Shown here one piece after another: positions 49,001-58,084 of a stretch of 64,000 nt of DNA. Within the stretch, counting starts at the first letter, position 1, and every line of letters starts with the position of its first letter. The notes under the pieces are model-generated. The model saw only the letters and a list, made by a program, of their open reading frames with translations, was not told the DNA's origin and searched no databases. The stretch covers positions 1,186,234 through 1,250,233 of the forward strand of contig RPFO01000310.1 in NCBI GenBank assembly GCA_009746045.1, in the 5' to 3' direction. Source of the DNA: Mesostigma viride (taxonomy: Eukaryota > Streptophyta > Mesostigmatophyceae > Mesostigmatales > Mesostigmataceae). A program made the position numbers and the translations under genes.

Positions 49001-50217
49001 TGGTGCTGCCCGCTGCCGGCCTGTTTCAGCAGGGCAAGGGGGATGGCGAGGATGCCAGTGGGTCTGGAGTGGCCTCCCAGGTGCGCGAGGGGGTGGGCTT
49101 CCTTCCCAGGGTTTGCCAGGCGAGGGGCGCCAAGGCCGTGGAGACACACCGGCAGCGGCTGCGCACGGTGGGCAAGATCTTGGCCAAGGCGGTGCTGCAG
49201 TGCATCCACGTGCCGGTCCAGTTTTGCAGCGCGCTCTTCTGTGCGCTGGTGGCCAAGGACGACCTCACGCAGTACAGCACGGCCGACTGCCTGGAGATGC
49301 TGGCGGAGTTTGACCCCACCGACGCGCGCCGTATGCGCGTCACGCTGGCCATGAAGCACGGGGACGGCGAATCGGGGATCACCCTGGGGGCCCTCATGGG
49401 CGATGCCGACGCGAATGAGACCCTCATGACGGATGCCAACAAAGACCTGCTCGTGCGCAAGGCGATCCACCACCGCCTGGTCTTGACGCGGGCGGCCGAG
49501 CTCGCAGAGGTGCGTGCCGGCTTCCTGTGCCTCGACTGGGAGCCCCTGCTGGGTGTGCTGTCGCCGTTTGACCTGATGACCCTCTTCTTTGGGACGGACT
49601 ACCTGGACGTCAGCCGCGTCAGCCAGGCCTTCCAGCTGGACACGAACAGCTGGCAGGGCAAGGAGGCAGAGGGGCAGCAGGCGTGGCAGTGGCTGCAGCG
49701 CTTCGTGCACGAGGCCTCGGAGACGTCCCTGCGCCTGTTCAGCATCTGCGCCCTGGGCGGCGCCAAGTCCTGGTGGTCGGGCATGTGTGCCGTGAAGAGG
49801 CTGACCTCTGCCAGCAACGGGGGCCTGCCGGAGTTCTCCCGTGAGTCGGGCTCCCTCTACCTGCCTCTCCCCGGAAACAACTGCTGCCCCTCGTACGAGG
49901 CGTTCAGCGCGCGCATGTTTGCGGCGCTCAAGGTGCACGGGGAGTACGGCCAGCGCACCGAGGCGCAGCGTGCCCAGAAGATGGGCATGGAGGAGATGCA
50001 GGGTGTGGTGCGGGCGATGGCGGGGCAGGTGAGGGCGGGGGGCTGGTACCGCTGCCCCAACGGCCACCTGTACTGCATCACCAAGTGTGGCGGTGCCATG
50101 CAGGAGAGCACGTGTCCCACCTGCGGGAAAGGCATTGGCGGGAGCCAGCACCGGTTGAGGGGCGACAACGCGAATGCACTGGATGTGGATGGGGCGCAGA
50201 GACCCGCTTGGAACTGA
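49000..50217 (+). CDS. Host gene: HECT E3 ligase domain and C-terminal RZ-type zinc finger
   Basis: The HECT N-lobe shows RTVGKILAKAVLQCIHVPVQ and MLAEFDPTDARRM. The C-lobe shows LLGVLSPFDLMTLFFGTDYL, AWQWLQRFVHEASETSLRLF and LPLPGNNCCPSYEAFSARMF, where NNCC occupies the place of the ubiquitin-accepting Cys (near 49881-49886). The last 60 residues are an RZ finger, GWYRCPNGHLYCITKCGG, then C-x2-C and IGGSQH, as in RNF213- and ZNFX1-type proteins. In RNF213 that finger supports ubiquitin transfer. The frame starts inside VVLPAAGLFQQGKGD, where the previous frame is lost. Stop TGA at 50215-50217. Two separate ubiquitin-transfer modules in one polypeptide are unusual. Confidence 0.82.
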   Translation: MVLPAAGLFQQGKGDGEDASGSGVASQVREGVGFLPRVCQARGAKAVETHRQRLRTVGKILAKAVLQCIHVPVQFCSALFCALVAKDDLTQYSTADCLEMLAEFDPTDARRMRVTLAMKHGDGESGITLGALMGDADANETLMTDANKDLLVRKAIHHRLVLTRAAELAEVRAGFLCLDWEPLLGVLSPFDLMTLFFGTDYLDVSRVSQAFQLDTNSWQGKEAEGQQAWQWLQRFVHEASETSLRLFSICALGGAKSWWSGMCAVKRLTSASNGGLPEFSRESGSLYLPLPGNNCCPSYEAFSARMFAALKVHGEYGQRTEAQRAQKMGMEEMQGVVRAMAGQVRAGGWYRCPNGHLYCITKCGGAMQESTCPTCGKGIGGSQHRLRGDNANALDVDGAQRPAWN

Positions 50218-50891
50218 GCAGCCGCTTCCTCTGCACGGCCTGTAGCCATGCCGCCATTTGTGCGTCTGAAAAAATTTCAATCGCCTCAATCTGCTTAATT
50301 CGAATGGGCGGAGCATACTTTGCATGAGGTACAAACAGGAGTGCACATGGGTGACAACACGTCATGGACCATCCGCAGAGAAGGCCAGGTGCATCCACAC
50401 AAATTTGACGTGATGCTATGCACACTGTTTGGTGTGGACAGCTCTGATCTGCGGCAGTGCTGACAATGTCAGGGTGGCATTTGCATGGTGCCAAGCTCTC
50501 CTCTTCCATGCATTCTTTGGTACAAAGCCGAGGGCTTGATATGTCAAACCTTATTTAGCCCTTCAAGTCTGCCTTGTACAGCAGTGAACATTATTTGCCT
50601 CGTGTGTCCTAGTTCGCCTGCGTAACCGGCATATGGTTTAAGGTTTTGCGAGATCTGCTACTCTTGATTGTGATGCATTCAACTCGGTTACGTGCATGGG
50701 CGTTTGGAATGATATCGGCAACAGTTACGTGCATGCTACCCACTTGCAGACGGGCATGTAGAGGTTTTCACGGTTGTAGCTAGCTAGTTACTATCATACT
50801 GGTTGTCTCTTTGAGACTGTTGAGTGCTACTAAATGGCATGCGTGCCAATCCTGAGGGGTGTTTCATCGATAAGTTGGGGAAAGGATGACA
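50218..50891. other. Intergenic region, no gene recognised
   Basis: About 670 bases between the host gene stop and the DNA transposon. I see no ORF with family character and no clear polyadenylation signal. Confidence 0.4.
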
Positions 50892-50895
50892 TTAA

Positions 50896-50911
50896 GGGGT
50901 CCGGACGGACC
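50896..50911. repeat. Transposon left terminal inverted repeat
   Basis: GGGGTCCGGACGGACC, preceded by TTAA at 50892-50895. The inner GGTCCGGACGGACC is partly self-complementary. Confidence 0.85.
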
Positions 50912-50984
50912 GGAATTATTTCGCGCCAAAAAATTCCCGCCGGTACCGAAAGTGACTCCGGACCACAGAAGTTCGCAATGCGAA

Positions 50985-51335
50985 ATGGAAAGTGTGTGCG
51001 GGGTGGAAATGGCGGACAGTTGCGCGGACGTAGAGCTGGAAGTTGATTGTCAATTGAAGCTGTACGTGTGGATGCGTAAAAATAATTTGTTGCACGTCCC
51101 GCTAATCCCAATTCTGGGTAGGAAATGGCTTATTAATCGCCCAGCTGCAGAGGATCACCGCCCCCCGCAAACGGTGGACGCCTCTAACAAAGCATTCAGG
51201 CACGCCGCATACCGGCATTTTGCCAAAGAAATGAAATGGTTTGACGAGAAGGGCGGAGCGAAAAAGTTGCCCGAAGAGGTAGAGACGATCATTCATGAGC
51301 GCTGGCCCGACGCCGGGGGGGAATACACCGGCTAA
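50985..51335 (+). CDS. P2X7 intracellular (ballast)-domain-like small protein
   Basis: 116 residues. The C-terminal half reads NKAFRHAAYRHFAKEMKW, then KKLPEEVETIIHERWPDAGG and EYTG at the end. This follows the N..(L/F)RH.AYR.(F/Y)...LP......I...(F/W)P..G.Y.G pattern of the cysteine-rich intracellular domain of P2X7 receptors, known outside receptors as a zinc-binding module. Several Cys lie upstream (CEMESVC, DSC, VDC). I set the start at the ATG at 50985, since the frame otherwise runs through the inverted repeat. Its job in a transposon is unknown. Confidence 0.5.
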   Translation: MESVCGVEMADSCADVELEVDCQLKLYVWMRKNNLLHVPLIPILGRKWLINRPAAEDHRPPQTVDASNKAFRHAAYRHFAKEMKWFDEKGGAKKLPEEVETIIHERWPDAGGEYTG

Positions 51336-51404
51336 TTCAAACCGTCTAGGGCTCGCAAGTAGATTTTGACCCCGGCCAGCACGTCAGAGCATTAGAGCAA
51401 TATC

Positions 51405-52379
51405 ATGGGCAGAACGCGGCAATCGCAAGCTCAACGTGAGCGTAGGGAGCAAGAACGCGCAGCACACGAATCCGGGGTGGAGCTGCCTGCGCCTGTTGAG
51501 GAGCGCAGGGGTCGAGGCAGGCCGCCGGGGACTACAAATGAGGCCAAACGTCGTGGTGGGCGGCCTCGTAAGTCCGCGGATGAGCAGACTCGGGCAGAAT
51601 GGGTTGCTAGCGCGGGGGTGGAAGGGCTGACGGCGACAGCTGGTGGCGATTCGGGTGGTGCTCCATCTGTCGAGGACGAGGGAGTGCTGCCCGGTGCGGA
51701 GCGAGCGAGGAATCCTCCACATCACTACCGGCCGTCGCCCAAGAAAGTGCTGCCGCATGGTAAACAAGTCAGAGATGCTGTCGTGCTGCCTCCCGTTGTC
51801 GAGGACAAGGGCTTGCCTTTTGATATGCCCCGGCTTATTGTGGATTCTTGTGGGCTGGAGGCCATGGCTGCCGCCCTCCCGTGCCCATGCTGTTTAGGGT
51901 TCACTCTCAAGCTGGGCATGCTGGAGAAGCCAAAGCGCGATGCGGGCAGCTGCTCGGATGTTGTGCTGTGGTGCACCAATCCCTTTTGCAAGCCCAGGCT
52001 GAGCACGGCCCCGGATGGGAGGGGAAAGAGTGCGGGTGATGAGAATGAGCCGTGGTGGCAGCCTTTTCCCCTTCTTCAGCCCAACTCAGATTTGAGGCTT
52101 GGTGTGAGGCGCAATGCTTGTAGCAGCCTGCTGGCGTGTGCAGGTGTGCTCTTTGGCTTGTCCCGCCAACAGCTTGTGCGTCTCTCCGTCGTGCTTGGCA
52201 TTAGTAGGTTCCCACGTGGGCACGACACGTGGGATAAGGATGTGCGTGCTGTGGAGCAGGTGGTCATGGAGCATCTGATTGAGGTGATCAAGGAGAACAG
52301 AGTGGCGGTACGAGAGATGGAGATGAAGTGCAATTGCGGTTCAAGATGGATGGGAAGGGTAGGCAGGGCTGCAGGGTGA
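51405..52379 (+). CDS. Kolobok-like transposase, N-terminal part
   Basis: Starts MGRTRQSQAQRERREQERA. Two AT-hook-like motifs, RRGRGRPPGTT and RRGGRPRKS (about residues 35-57), should contact the minor groove of AT-rich DNA. A zinc-ribbon-like part has CPCC and WCTNPFC. The helical segment LLACAGVLFGLSRQQLVRL is typical just before the catalytic core in this family. The frame is lost near 52340 and runs to an artificial stop at 52379. Confidence 0.7.
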   Translation: MGRTRQSQAQRERREQERAAHESGVELPAPVEERRGRGRPPGTTNEAKRRGGRPRKSADEQTRAEWVASAGVEGLTATAGGDSGGAPSVEDEGVLPGAERARNPPHHYRPSPKKVLPHGKQVRDAVVLPPVVEDKGLPFDMPRLIVDSCGLEAMAAALPCPCCLGFTLKLGMLEKPKRDAGSCSDVVLWCTNPFCKPRLSTAPDGRGKSAGDENEPWWQPFPLLQPNSDLRLGVRRNACSSLLACAGVLFGLSRQQLVRLSVVLGISRFPRGHDTWDKDVRAVEQVVMEHLIEVIKENRVAVREMEMKCNCGSRWMGRVGRAAG

Positions 52380-53033
52380 GCTTTGATGGGAGCTGGGCCA
52401 ATAGGGGGTTCAAGAGTTTGTGGGGGCAGCAGCTTTTGATCCATAGCCCCAGCAAGAAGGTTGTTGGTATCCACATCTCATGCAGGTAGGTGGTGCCCCA
52501 CGTGTGAGCAACCAAGGGGTAGCAATGATGAGGTGTCTGAGCACGTGTGCTGGCGGAATCACGGTGGGTCCAGCAAGAGCATGGAGGCATGGGGGGCGGT
52601 AGCCCTCTTAAATGACCTCATGTCACTGCAGGATGGCCTCAACATTGGCATGGTGTGCAAGGAGAGAGGGGAGGGAGGGGAGGGGGGGGATTGTGCTAAG
52701 CCAAGGCAGCAGCGCCTGTACGCAGCAGAGGTGGTCAGCGATGGTGACACATCCTGGTACGCTGTGGTGCAGGAGAAGCTCACGGAGCACGTGCCAGCCA
52801 AGCAGGAAGATCTGAACCATTTAGGCAACTGCCTGTATGGTTCACTTCTGAAAGCAAGGAAGGAGCACTTGTCCAAGCTGCCCAAGGTTCTCACAGATGA
52901 TGTCATCACCCACATATGTACCAGTTTCAGGTGGTGCATTCGCATTAATGGGCACATGAAGGGGGAGTGCATGGCTGTCACAGGCAATGCACAACCTGAT
53001 AGACCACTGTTTCAACAAGCACGACGGGTGTGA
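52340..53033 (+). CDS. Kolobok-like transposase, catalytic core (frame-broken)
   Basis: In the frame from about 52340: GCRVSFDGSWANRGFKS (first catalytic Asp near 52385), then WGQQLLIHSPSKKVVGIHIS to a stop in GGTAGG. An extra four bases (TAGG-type duplication near 52488) shift to the frame reading GRWCPTCEQ, HVCWRNHGGSSKSMEAWGAV, EVVSDGDTSWYAVVQEKL (second Asp in SDGD, near 52740) and DLNHLGNCLYGSLL. DGSW...C-x2-C...NH.GSS..ME...DGD matches Mutator-like/Kolobok transposases. Three frame breaks make this copy non-functional as read. Confidence 0.75.
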
Positions 53034-53880
53034 GACGTACTGCAACCACCACAAGGACAAGGAGACTAAGGAGGTGACGAAGGAGGATTGGTGTGGCGTG
53101 GCAAAGAAGACCAGCAATAGGCCGGGCTGGAGGAAGGGAGGACGCTGGCTGCCGCCTGCCGAGGCTACCAGCAAGGGGGTGATTGTGGACGTGCGTGGTG
53201 TGGTGGACAACGCCGTTGAGAAGTATGTGAACCCTGCACTGCTTGACCGCTGCAACCATGATGCCTCGTCCAACATGAATGAATTCCACCACTCCGTGCA
53301 GATCGGCTTTGTGCCAGGGGGCAAGGGGGGCTTTGCGGGTTTGCGTTGGCCGTATGCCTGCATGATGGGCGTGCTCAAGGCCCGTGATGGAGAAGATTGG
53401 TGGTCAGTGCTGGCGGCCAAGCTGGGCATAGCGGTGACCGAGACGGTGACGGACCAGCTGGAGACGTTGCGGAAGGAGCGCACCCTGAAGCAGGAAACCA
53501 AGCGGGACCCTAACTTCAAGAGACGGCAGCAGAAGCGGTCGCGGATTGCAAAGGGGCTGAACTGGTCCAAGGAGAAGGAGGCAGCCGCCAAGTACGAGCA
53601 TGGATGCGGCTATGAGGATGTGGCCAGCGGGGAGGACGAGGGGGGAGATGCCAGCAGTACCAGCTCTGATGATGGCGTGGACAGGGTGTTGTGCATCAAA
53701 TGCATGGGGGCGGCTAGCACTGACGCCAACCCCTTCCTGCTGTGCGACACCCCGGATGTGGATGGGCATGGGGCTCACATGCTGTGCGTTGGTCTCACCC
53801 TCAAGACCCTGCCCCAGGAACGGGAACCGTGGTTTTGCCCCAACTGCTGTGGGGAGGGTGACAGCTCAGATGAGGACTAG
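52987..53880 (+). CDS. Transposase C-terminal part with PHD-like finger
   Basis: 297 residues starting inside the transposase (NLIDHCFNKHDGCETYCNHH, a Cys/His-rich segment near the end of the core). A conserved helical region follows (RCNHDASSNMNEFHHSVQIG; GGFAGLRWPYACMMGVLKA). After a basic and then an acidic stretch comes a PHD-like finger (residues about 235-290): CIKC, FLLCD, GAHMLCVGL, WFCPNC. The fourth zinc ligand appears replaced (DTPDVD where a Cys is expected). PHD fingers read histone tails and could target insertion. Ends at 53880. Confidence 0.7.
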   Translation: MHNLIDHCFNKHDGCETYCNHHKDKETKEVTKEDWCGVAKKTSNRPGWRKGGRWLPPAEATSKGVIVDVRGVVDNAVEKYVNPALLDRCNHDASSNMNEFHHSVQIGFVPGGKGGFAGLRWPYACMMGVLKARDGEDWWSVLAAKLGIAVTETVTDQLETLRKERTLKQETKRDPNFKRRQQKRSRIAKGLNWSKEKEAAAKYEHGCGYEDVASGEDEGGDASSTSSDDGVDRVLCIKCMGAASTDANPFLLCDTPDVDGHGAHMLCVGLTLKTLPQEREPWFCPNCCGEGDSSDED

Positions 53881-54523
53881 TCCTAGCCGCCATGTGTTAT
53901 TAGGTGCCTCATGCCATCATGGGTGTTGCATTGTAGGACCATGGTGTTGTTTATTTTTGCTTTCATGATGTTTATTGACTCTGCCCTGCCCCAGCAGGGG
54001 GATTGTCTATGCATGTATTGGTGGAACCCCTTTGCCTGCATGTTGCATGGCTTACAGGGTGGTAGTTGATGGCAGTAGTTTATGCCATGATTCTATCTTA
54101 GAATGACCTGAATTTTGAGACCATGATAGTTTGCATAATCAGTGACGTGCTGGCACCTTGTTTGCCCCACTTGGTGGTGGGCAAGGTTGTGATTGGTGCA
54201 GCCATTTGGCATAAAACCGTATTTTCGTGCATTTTTTTTTTCATACAAAAGAACATAACTGTTCACATACGTGGTCAGAATGAGCTGAAAATTGGTCCCA
54301 TTGATATTCCCACCCTGTGGAAGTTATTTTTATCTCCCTGGGCCCAACCCATGCGTATTTGATTTGTTTTTTTTTTTTTAGTCACAAAAAAGACGTATTT
54401 TTCGGTAAACTGCATAAGTATGCCCAGACGTGCGATTTTGGTGCTGCAAATTAGCTCCATTCTTTGGTCTGGGTGGGGATTTGACAAAAATATGGTGTTT
54501 GGTACACAAGTGTGGGGGGGTTG
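53881..54523. other. Transposon 3' non-coding region
   Basis: AT-rich sequence with T runs (54231-54242, 54367-54379). No ORF of family character. Confidence 0.5.
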
Positions 54524-54601
54524 AGTTATATACATCGATTCCTTGCGGAATCGATACTAAGCGCTTAGTATCGATTCCGCAAGGAATCGATGTATATAAC
54601 T
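54524..54601. repeat. Palindromic terminal repeat, left
   Basis: 39-base arms meet at CTAAGC/GCTTAG. Each arm contains a smaller hairpin, ATCGATTCC-TTGC-GGAATCGAT, so the sequence can fold as a cruciform or as two small hairpins. Confidence 0.9.
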
Positions 54602-54649
54602 AAAACTTTTGCTTGCGCCGGCAAGGCTAAGGCCGATACTAGTCGGGTC

Positions 54650-54752
54650 ATCGAATTGGCTATTCGATTATCGAAGTCGCCTATTCGACCATCGAACTTT
54701 CCTATTTGATTATCGAATTTTCCTTATTCGATTGTCGAAATTTCCTAGTCGA
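54650..54752. repeat. Short tandem TCGAA-rich repeats
   Basis: Five imperfect units of 20-23 bases built on ATCGAA-TTTCCTATTCGATT inside the palindrome-bounded element. Confidence 0.6.
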
Positions 54753-55073
54753 CAGGGGGTCAGAGGCCAGCGGCCTATCATACTCGGCGCCCAGCGAGCC
54801 ACCGAACTAGGCCTAGTCGATTATGGCGAGACATCGCGTGGAAATTAGCCGATTTCGGGGACTTGGCCGATTTTCGGAGCGACGTCGAACAACACAGATG
54901 ATTAGCCGGTTGAGCACATCATATCAGTCGAATAGCTAGCGCTAGTACTCAGCATAGTCAGCGGAGAGCACTTGCCTTATTCGATTAACATAGCACATTA
55001 GGCCGAACGATTAGCGTCCGCAACGTTATTCGCATTACTAGGCGAAAAATCCACCCCCGGAACGATCCTAGCG

Positions 55074-55084
55074 GGATTCGAACC
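55074..55084 (-). promoter_or_regulatory. RNA polymerase III B-box-like sequence
   Basis: On the minus strand it reads GGTTCGAATCC, the exact tRNA B-box consensus. It sits in a T-arm-like hairpin (CCGGG-TTCGAAT-CCCGC) about 30 bases from the right palindrome. No A box is visible, because the palindrome begins where it would lie. Confidence 0.55.
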
Positions 55085-55112
55085 CGGGATGCCGGCGTGT
55101 CGCAACAGTCTT

Positions 55113-55190
55113 AGTTATATACATCGATTCCTTGCGGAATCGATACTAAGCGCTTAGTATCGATTCCGCAAGGAATCGATGTATATAACT
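55113..55190. repeat. Palindromic terminal repeat, right
   Basis: Identical to the left palindrome. Followed by GGTTG, the second half of the target duplication. Confidence 0.9.
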
Positions 55191-55388
55191 GGTTGTCCTA
55201 GGCAATCCGTGCTTTTAGGGGGTGTGCGCGCCAAAAAAAGCTCCGTGCACATGTATTGTGATGGGCCTTGAACTCAACAAGTAGCCAGATGCATGCCCAA
55301 GGGTCATATTTATGGTCCCCCATCATAATTTGCATTGCCAGAATGGGTATTGAGTGCAAAACATGTGTATTCAATTTGGGGGGGGGCA

Positions 55389-55404
55389 GGTCCGTCCGGA
55401 CCCC
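55389..55404. repeat. Transposon right terminal inverted repeat
   Basis: GGTCCGTCCGGACCCC, the exact inverse of the left repeat, followed by TTAA at 55405-55408. Confidence 0.85.
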
Positions 55405-55408
55405 TTAA

Positions 55409-58084
55409 GAGAAGATTTTCAATTCAAAGTTTTAACGAATGATCAATGGCAACATGGGAGAAAAATCTTATGATATAAAATGGAAAATATAAAAAACAAT
55501 GCATGCATGCATAATTGTTGTGACGAAAAGTGTGCGAATAGGCCATGGCTACATGATTCACGAAAAACAGATGCTGCCTGCCTGCCTGCTCTATTGTTTA
55601 CTATATAATTCCACCAGCCACAAGAATTAACAAGTTCATGGTGACATGCAGGACAGGACACAACCTTGCCAACGGTCTGCCTGCAGTAGGCATGGTGGGG
55701 TGCTGCCGTGTGGAGTGTGCACCGACGTGGTCAACCCCTCGTACAGCGTGCAGATGACAGCAACTAGGAAGGTGGGCATGCCAGCGCGGGCAAGGGCAAT
55801 CCACAGAGTGTCCCAGCGGTGGTTTGGCAGCGTTGAGGGCACAGCCAAGTATTATCGTTGCAGCCCGACATATAGCCCGCAGAATAACGATAGGGATTTG
55901 TGCGCGAAGTTGCCTCTGTTTACCTACTCGAGAGATTCCGGGGAACCGGATTTGTTTGCCATGGCATTTCATTTTGGGTTCCGGCCGGCCTCGAGTTTGG
56001 TGCTTTGAACCTGGACTGGTCCGGATCTGACTGGGAAACGCGAAAAACAGCACGCCAGCAGGTCGACCCCTTGTACTGTGTGCCAATGATAGCACTCAGG
56101 GAGCTAGCGGGTACGCCAGCACAAGGGAGTACAGGCCACGGATATCAGGGAGTGTCCCAGCAGTGGTGGGCACAGCCAGGGATAAGTGTTTCAGCCCACA
56201 TAACCTGCTAGAGGGAACTGTACGCATGTTCGCCTCTGGTTACTAACACTACCTCAAGCACAGTCACCTGGCCTGCGCAGAAAAGGCAGACGCGTCAGAT
56301 CGGTGAGCTGGCACCAAGCCTACCCAGCCCGGGCACATGATCCCTACCTGGTCTCCCCCTGCATGGCTGCACGCGCCCAGGTCGTCGCCATTGGACCTTC
56401 CAGGACAGGCTCCGTTGGGGAATGTGCTATCCCTGAGAAGACAGGCGCGTGCCCGGGGGCATGGATCTATCATTTATCTGTGGGGGCAGATGATCCGCAA
56501 AGAGCGCTGGCAGAAGGTTGTGCTAGCCACAGTCCCCAAATCCGTGGGGAAGCTGCGTGTGACGCGGATATTGGCAATCAATGTGGGCCGTTGCGTCTGC
56601 CCTCGTACCACTAGATCGACTACATATTAGACCGTTTGACGCATGCGCTTTACCATCGATCCCACCCCACTCATTGAGGAATTATGCCCACGAGATGCTG
56701 TCATGTGTTTTGATTAATGATTATATCATCAGCCAACATGCTCTACGAAGGTCTAAGACCAAGCTGGGCCCAGCACCCCAGCACATAGGATAACTTATTA
56801 TTAGAAAGCAAAAGAGGCATGCACACTTCCATTCCATGGCATTACCAACGTCATCCATGCACTGGAAGCCAGCTAGTTTGGGCGGTGCATATGATGGAGA
56901 CGAGAAAAGGTTACCTGCGACTGTCAGGCTTTCAACGCCGCAGTATCTGCTGAAGGCTTCCCCATGCACTCAATGCATTATAACGCAGTAAGACCACACC
57001 ATCGACGCTCTCATACCTGGCAGCCGCCCCAGACACCGCATGACCAAAGGGACATGGGCTGGACACTCCCCACCCCCATGCCACCTGGCCACCCCACCCA
57101 CCCAGGCAGCGTGGCCGAAGCTGCATGAAGGCCACATGTGCTGGGCACTGGGGAATGCCTTGCATGCAAATGCCCACGCGCATACGATCTGGGTATGCTT
57201 GCACGTATAGGACTGCCCGACATACCGGGAAGGTAAGGCAGCGGACCAATCACACGCCGGGTCGCCGGCCATGACTTCACCATTACTTCCTCGAGCTTGC
57301 TCGTGCTTCCCTGGTACGTGGTGCACCGCCCACCTCGTGCCGGACCAGCACCGCCTTCATCTACAGTTCGGCCACTTTGATAGAGGCACAGAAGCGGCTT
57401 GTGTTCAACCCACTGGCCGGTATTCTGTATCTACCAGTCAAGTAAGCCCTGACATTAACCTGTGTGGCGCCGGGGGGGGGAAGCCTTTCTCAGTTACCGG
57501 CAGGTGCTTACTTGGCTGGTCAGACACCTTTCGTTTGGTTGAAAACCACAACAACCCCAGTCACCCCTCCTTTCTCTGAGGGTCATCCGTGCTGAATCAC
57601 CCACTCCATGTGGTGCAACCCAGGCCAGGATGAAGACCAAAAGTCTCTCTCTTCGCACCATATGGCCTAGGGTCCCATTATGTGCAGCTGAGGCTGATGT
57701 CACAGCTCCCAAACTGCTGGGAGTATGTGGGGTACCGTGTGACCAGTTAGCATGTTGGGTGGAGCTGTAGTTGCGTGATGAGCAGGTGGAGAATGCAAGC
57801 ATCTGTGGCACTTGCTTGAGGAGTGCCAGAACAGCATGTGAGGAAATGGGGTCGAAGCAGTAGTGTTGAGGGGGGCGGCATGGGGGTGACATGCATGTCC
57901 TGCTCAGGTGCAGAGGAAGCAATCGCAAGGAAAAAGCAGTCAAACGACAAAGCAAAGACCTTTCCCCGGAAATGGAGCCTTTTGTCTCAGCACCACAAGG
58001 GTCCATGCAGGGAAGGTTGGACCAGGTTTACTTCATCAACATTCCTGCCTCTGTACCCTTGCTAGGGGGAAAGGGGAAAACTCT
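55409..58084. other. Region without recognised genes; one imperfect duplication
   Basis: About 2.7 kb with only short, featureless ORFs. 55735-55855 and 56065-56185 resemble each other (both around CGTACGCCAGC/GGGCATGCCAGC and GAGTGTCCCAGC-GTGG), suggesting an old local duplication. Nothing else could be supported. Confidence 0.35.

Larger units (their letters stand above)
18467..50217 (+). other. Large host gene: ankyrin array - coiled coil - protein kinase - HECT - RZ finger, split by three retroelements
   Basis: I assemble this as one plus-strand gene. Eleven ankyrin exons (18467-33400) are followed by a linker exon ending at 34228, coding sequence resuming at 40386-41199 and again at 47660-50217. 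Target duplications TATGG (34224-34228/40381-40385) and TATTC (41195-41199/47655-47659) mark two exonic insertions. The inserted lengths including one duplication copy (6157 and 6460 bases) each shift the window frame by exactly the amount seen, so the host frame is continuous at both joints. The product would recognise partners through ankyrin repeats, phosphorylate (kinase) and ubiquitylate (HECT, RZ). Single-base frameshifts near 40520, 48086 and 48990, and in the exon at 31962, mean the copy is either inactive or contains sequencing errors. The join of the ankyrin part to the rest is inferred from strand, order and an open splice donor at 33401. Confidence 0.65.
54524..55190. mobile_element. 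667-bp element with identical 78-bp palindromic terminal repeats (TRIM-like)
   Basis: Two identical 78-bp perfect palindromes (54524-54601, 55113-55190) bound a 511-bp core, and the whole is flanked by GGTTG (54519-54523, 55191-55195). Ends are AGTT...AACT and the duplication is 5 bp, as in the three copia-like elements. The core holds about five 20-23-base TCGAA-rich repeats and a tRNA-type B box. No ORF. I infer a non-autonomous miniature LTR element. A foldback or inverted-repeat DNA element is the alternative, because a palindrome is its own inverse. Confidence 0.75.
50896..55404 (+). mobile_element. Kolobok-like DNA transposon with TTAA target duplications
   Basis: A 4509-bp element with perfect 16-base terminal inverted repeats, GGGGTCCGGACGGACC, flanked on both sides by TTAA (50892-50895, 55405-55408). 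TTAA duplications are typical of the piggyBac and Kolobok superfamilies. The transposase core motif VSFDGSWANRG fits the Mutator-like/Kolobok transposase family rather than piggyBac. It carries a small protein gene upstream of the transposase and a nested element near its 3' end. Confidence 0.8.

Noticed and set aside
48814-50346. A 510-residue minus-strand ORF opposite the HECT/RZ region, and a 365-residue one at 48050-49147
   Set aside because: Both mirror GC-rich coding sequence on the plus strand, have Arg/His/Pro/Ala-skewed composition and no domains.
50896-55404. piggyBac identity, suggested by TTAA duplications
   Set aside because: No piggyBac DDD transposase signature. The SFDGSW, GSS-x2-ME and DGD motifs point to the Mutator-like/Kolobok family.
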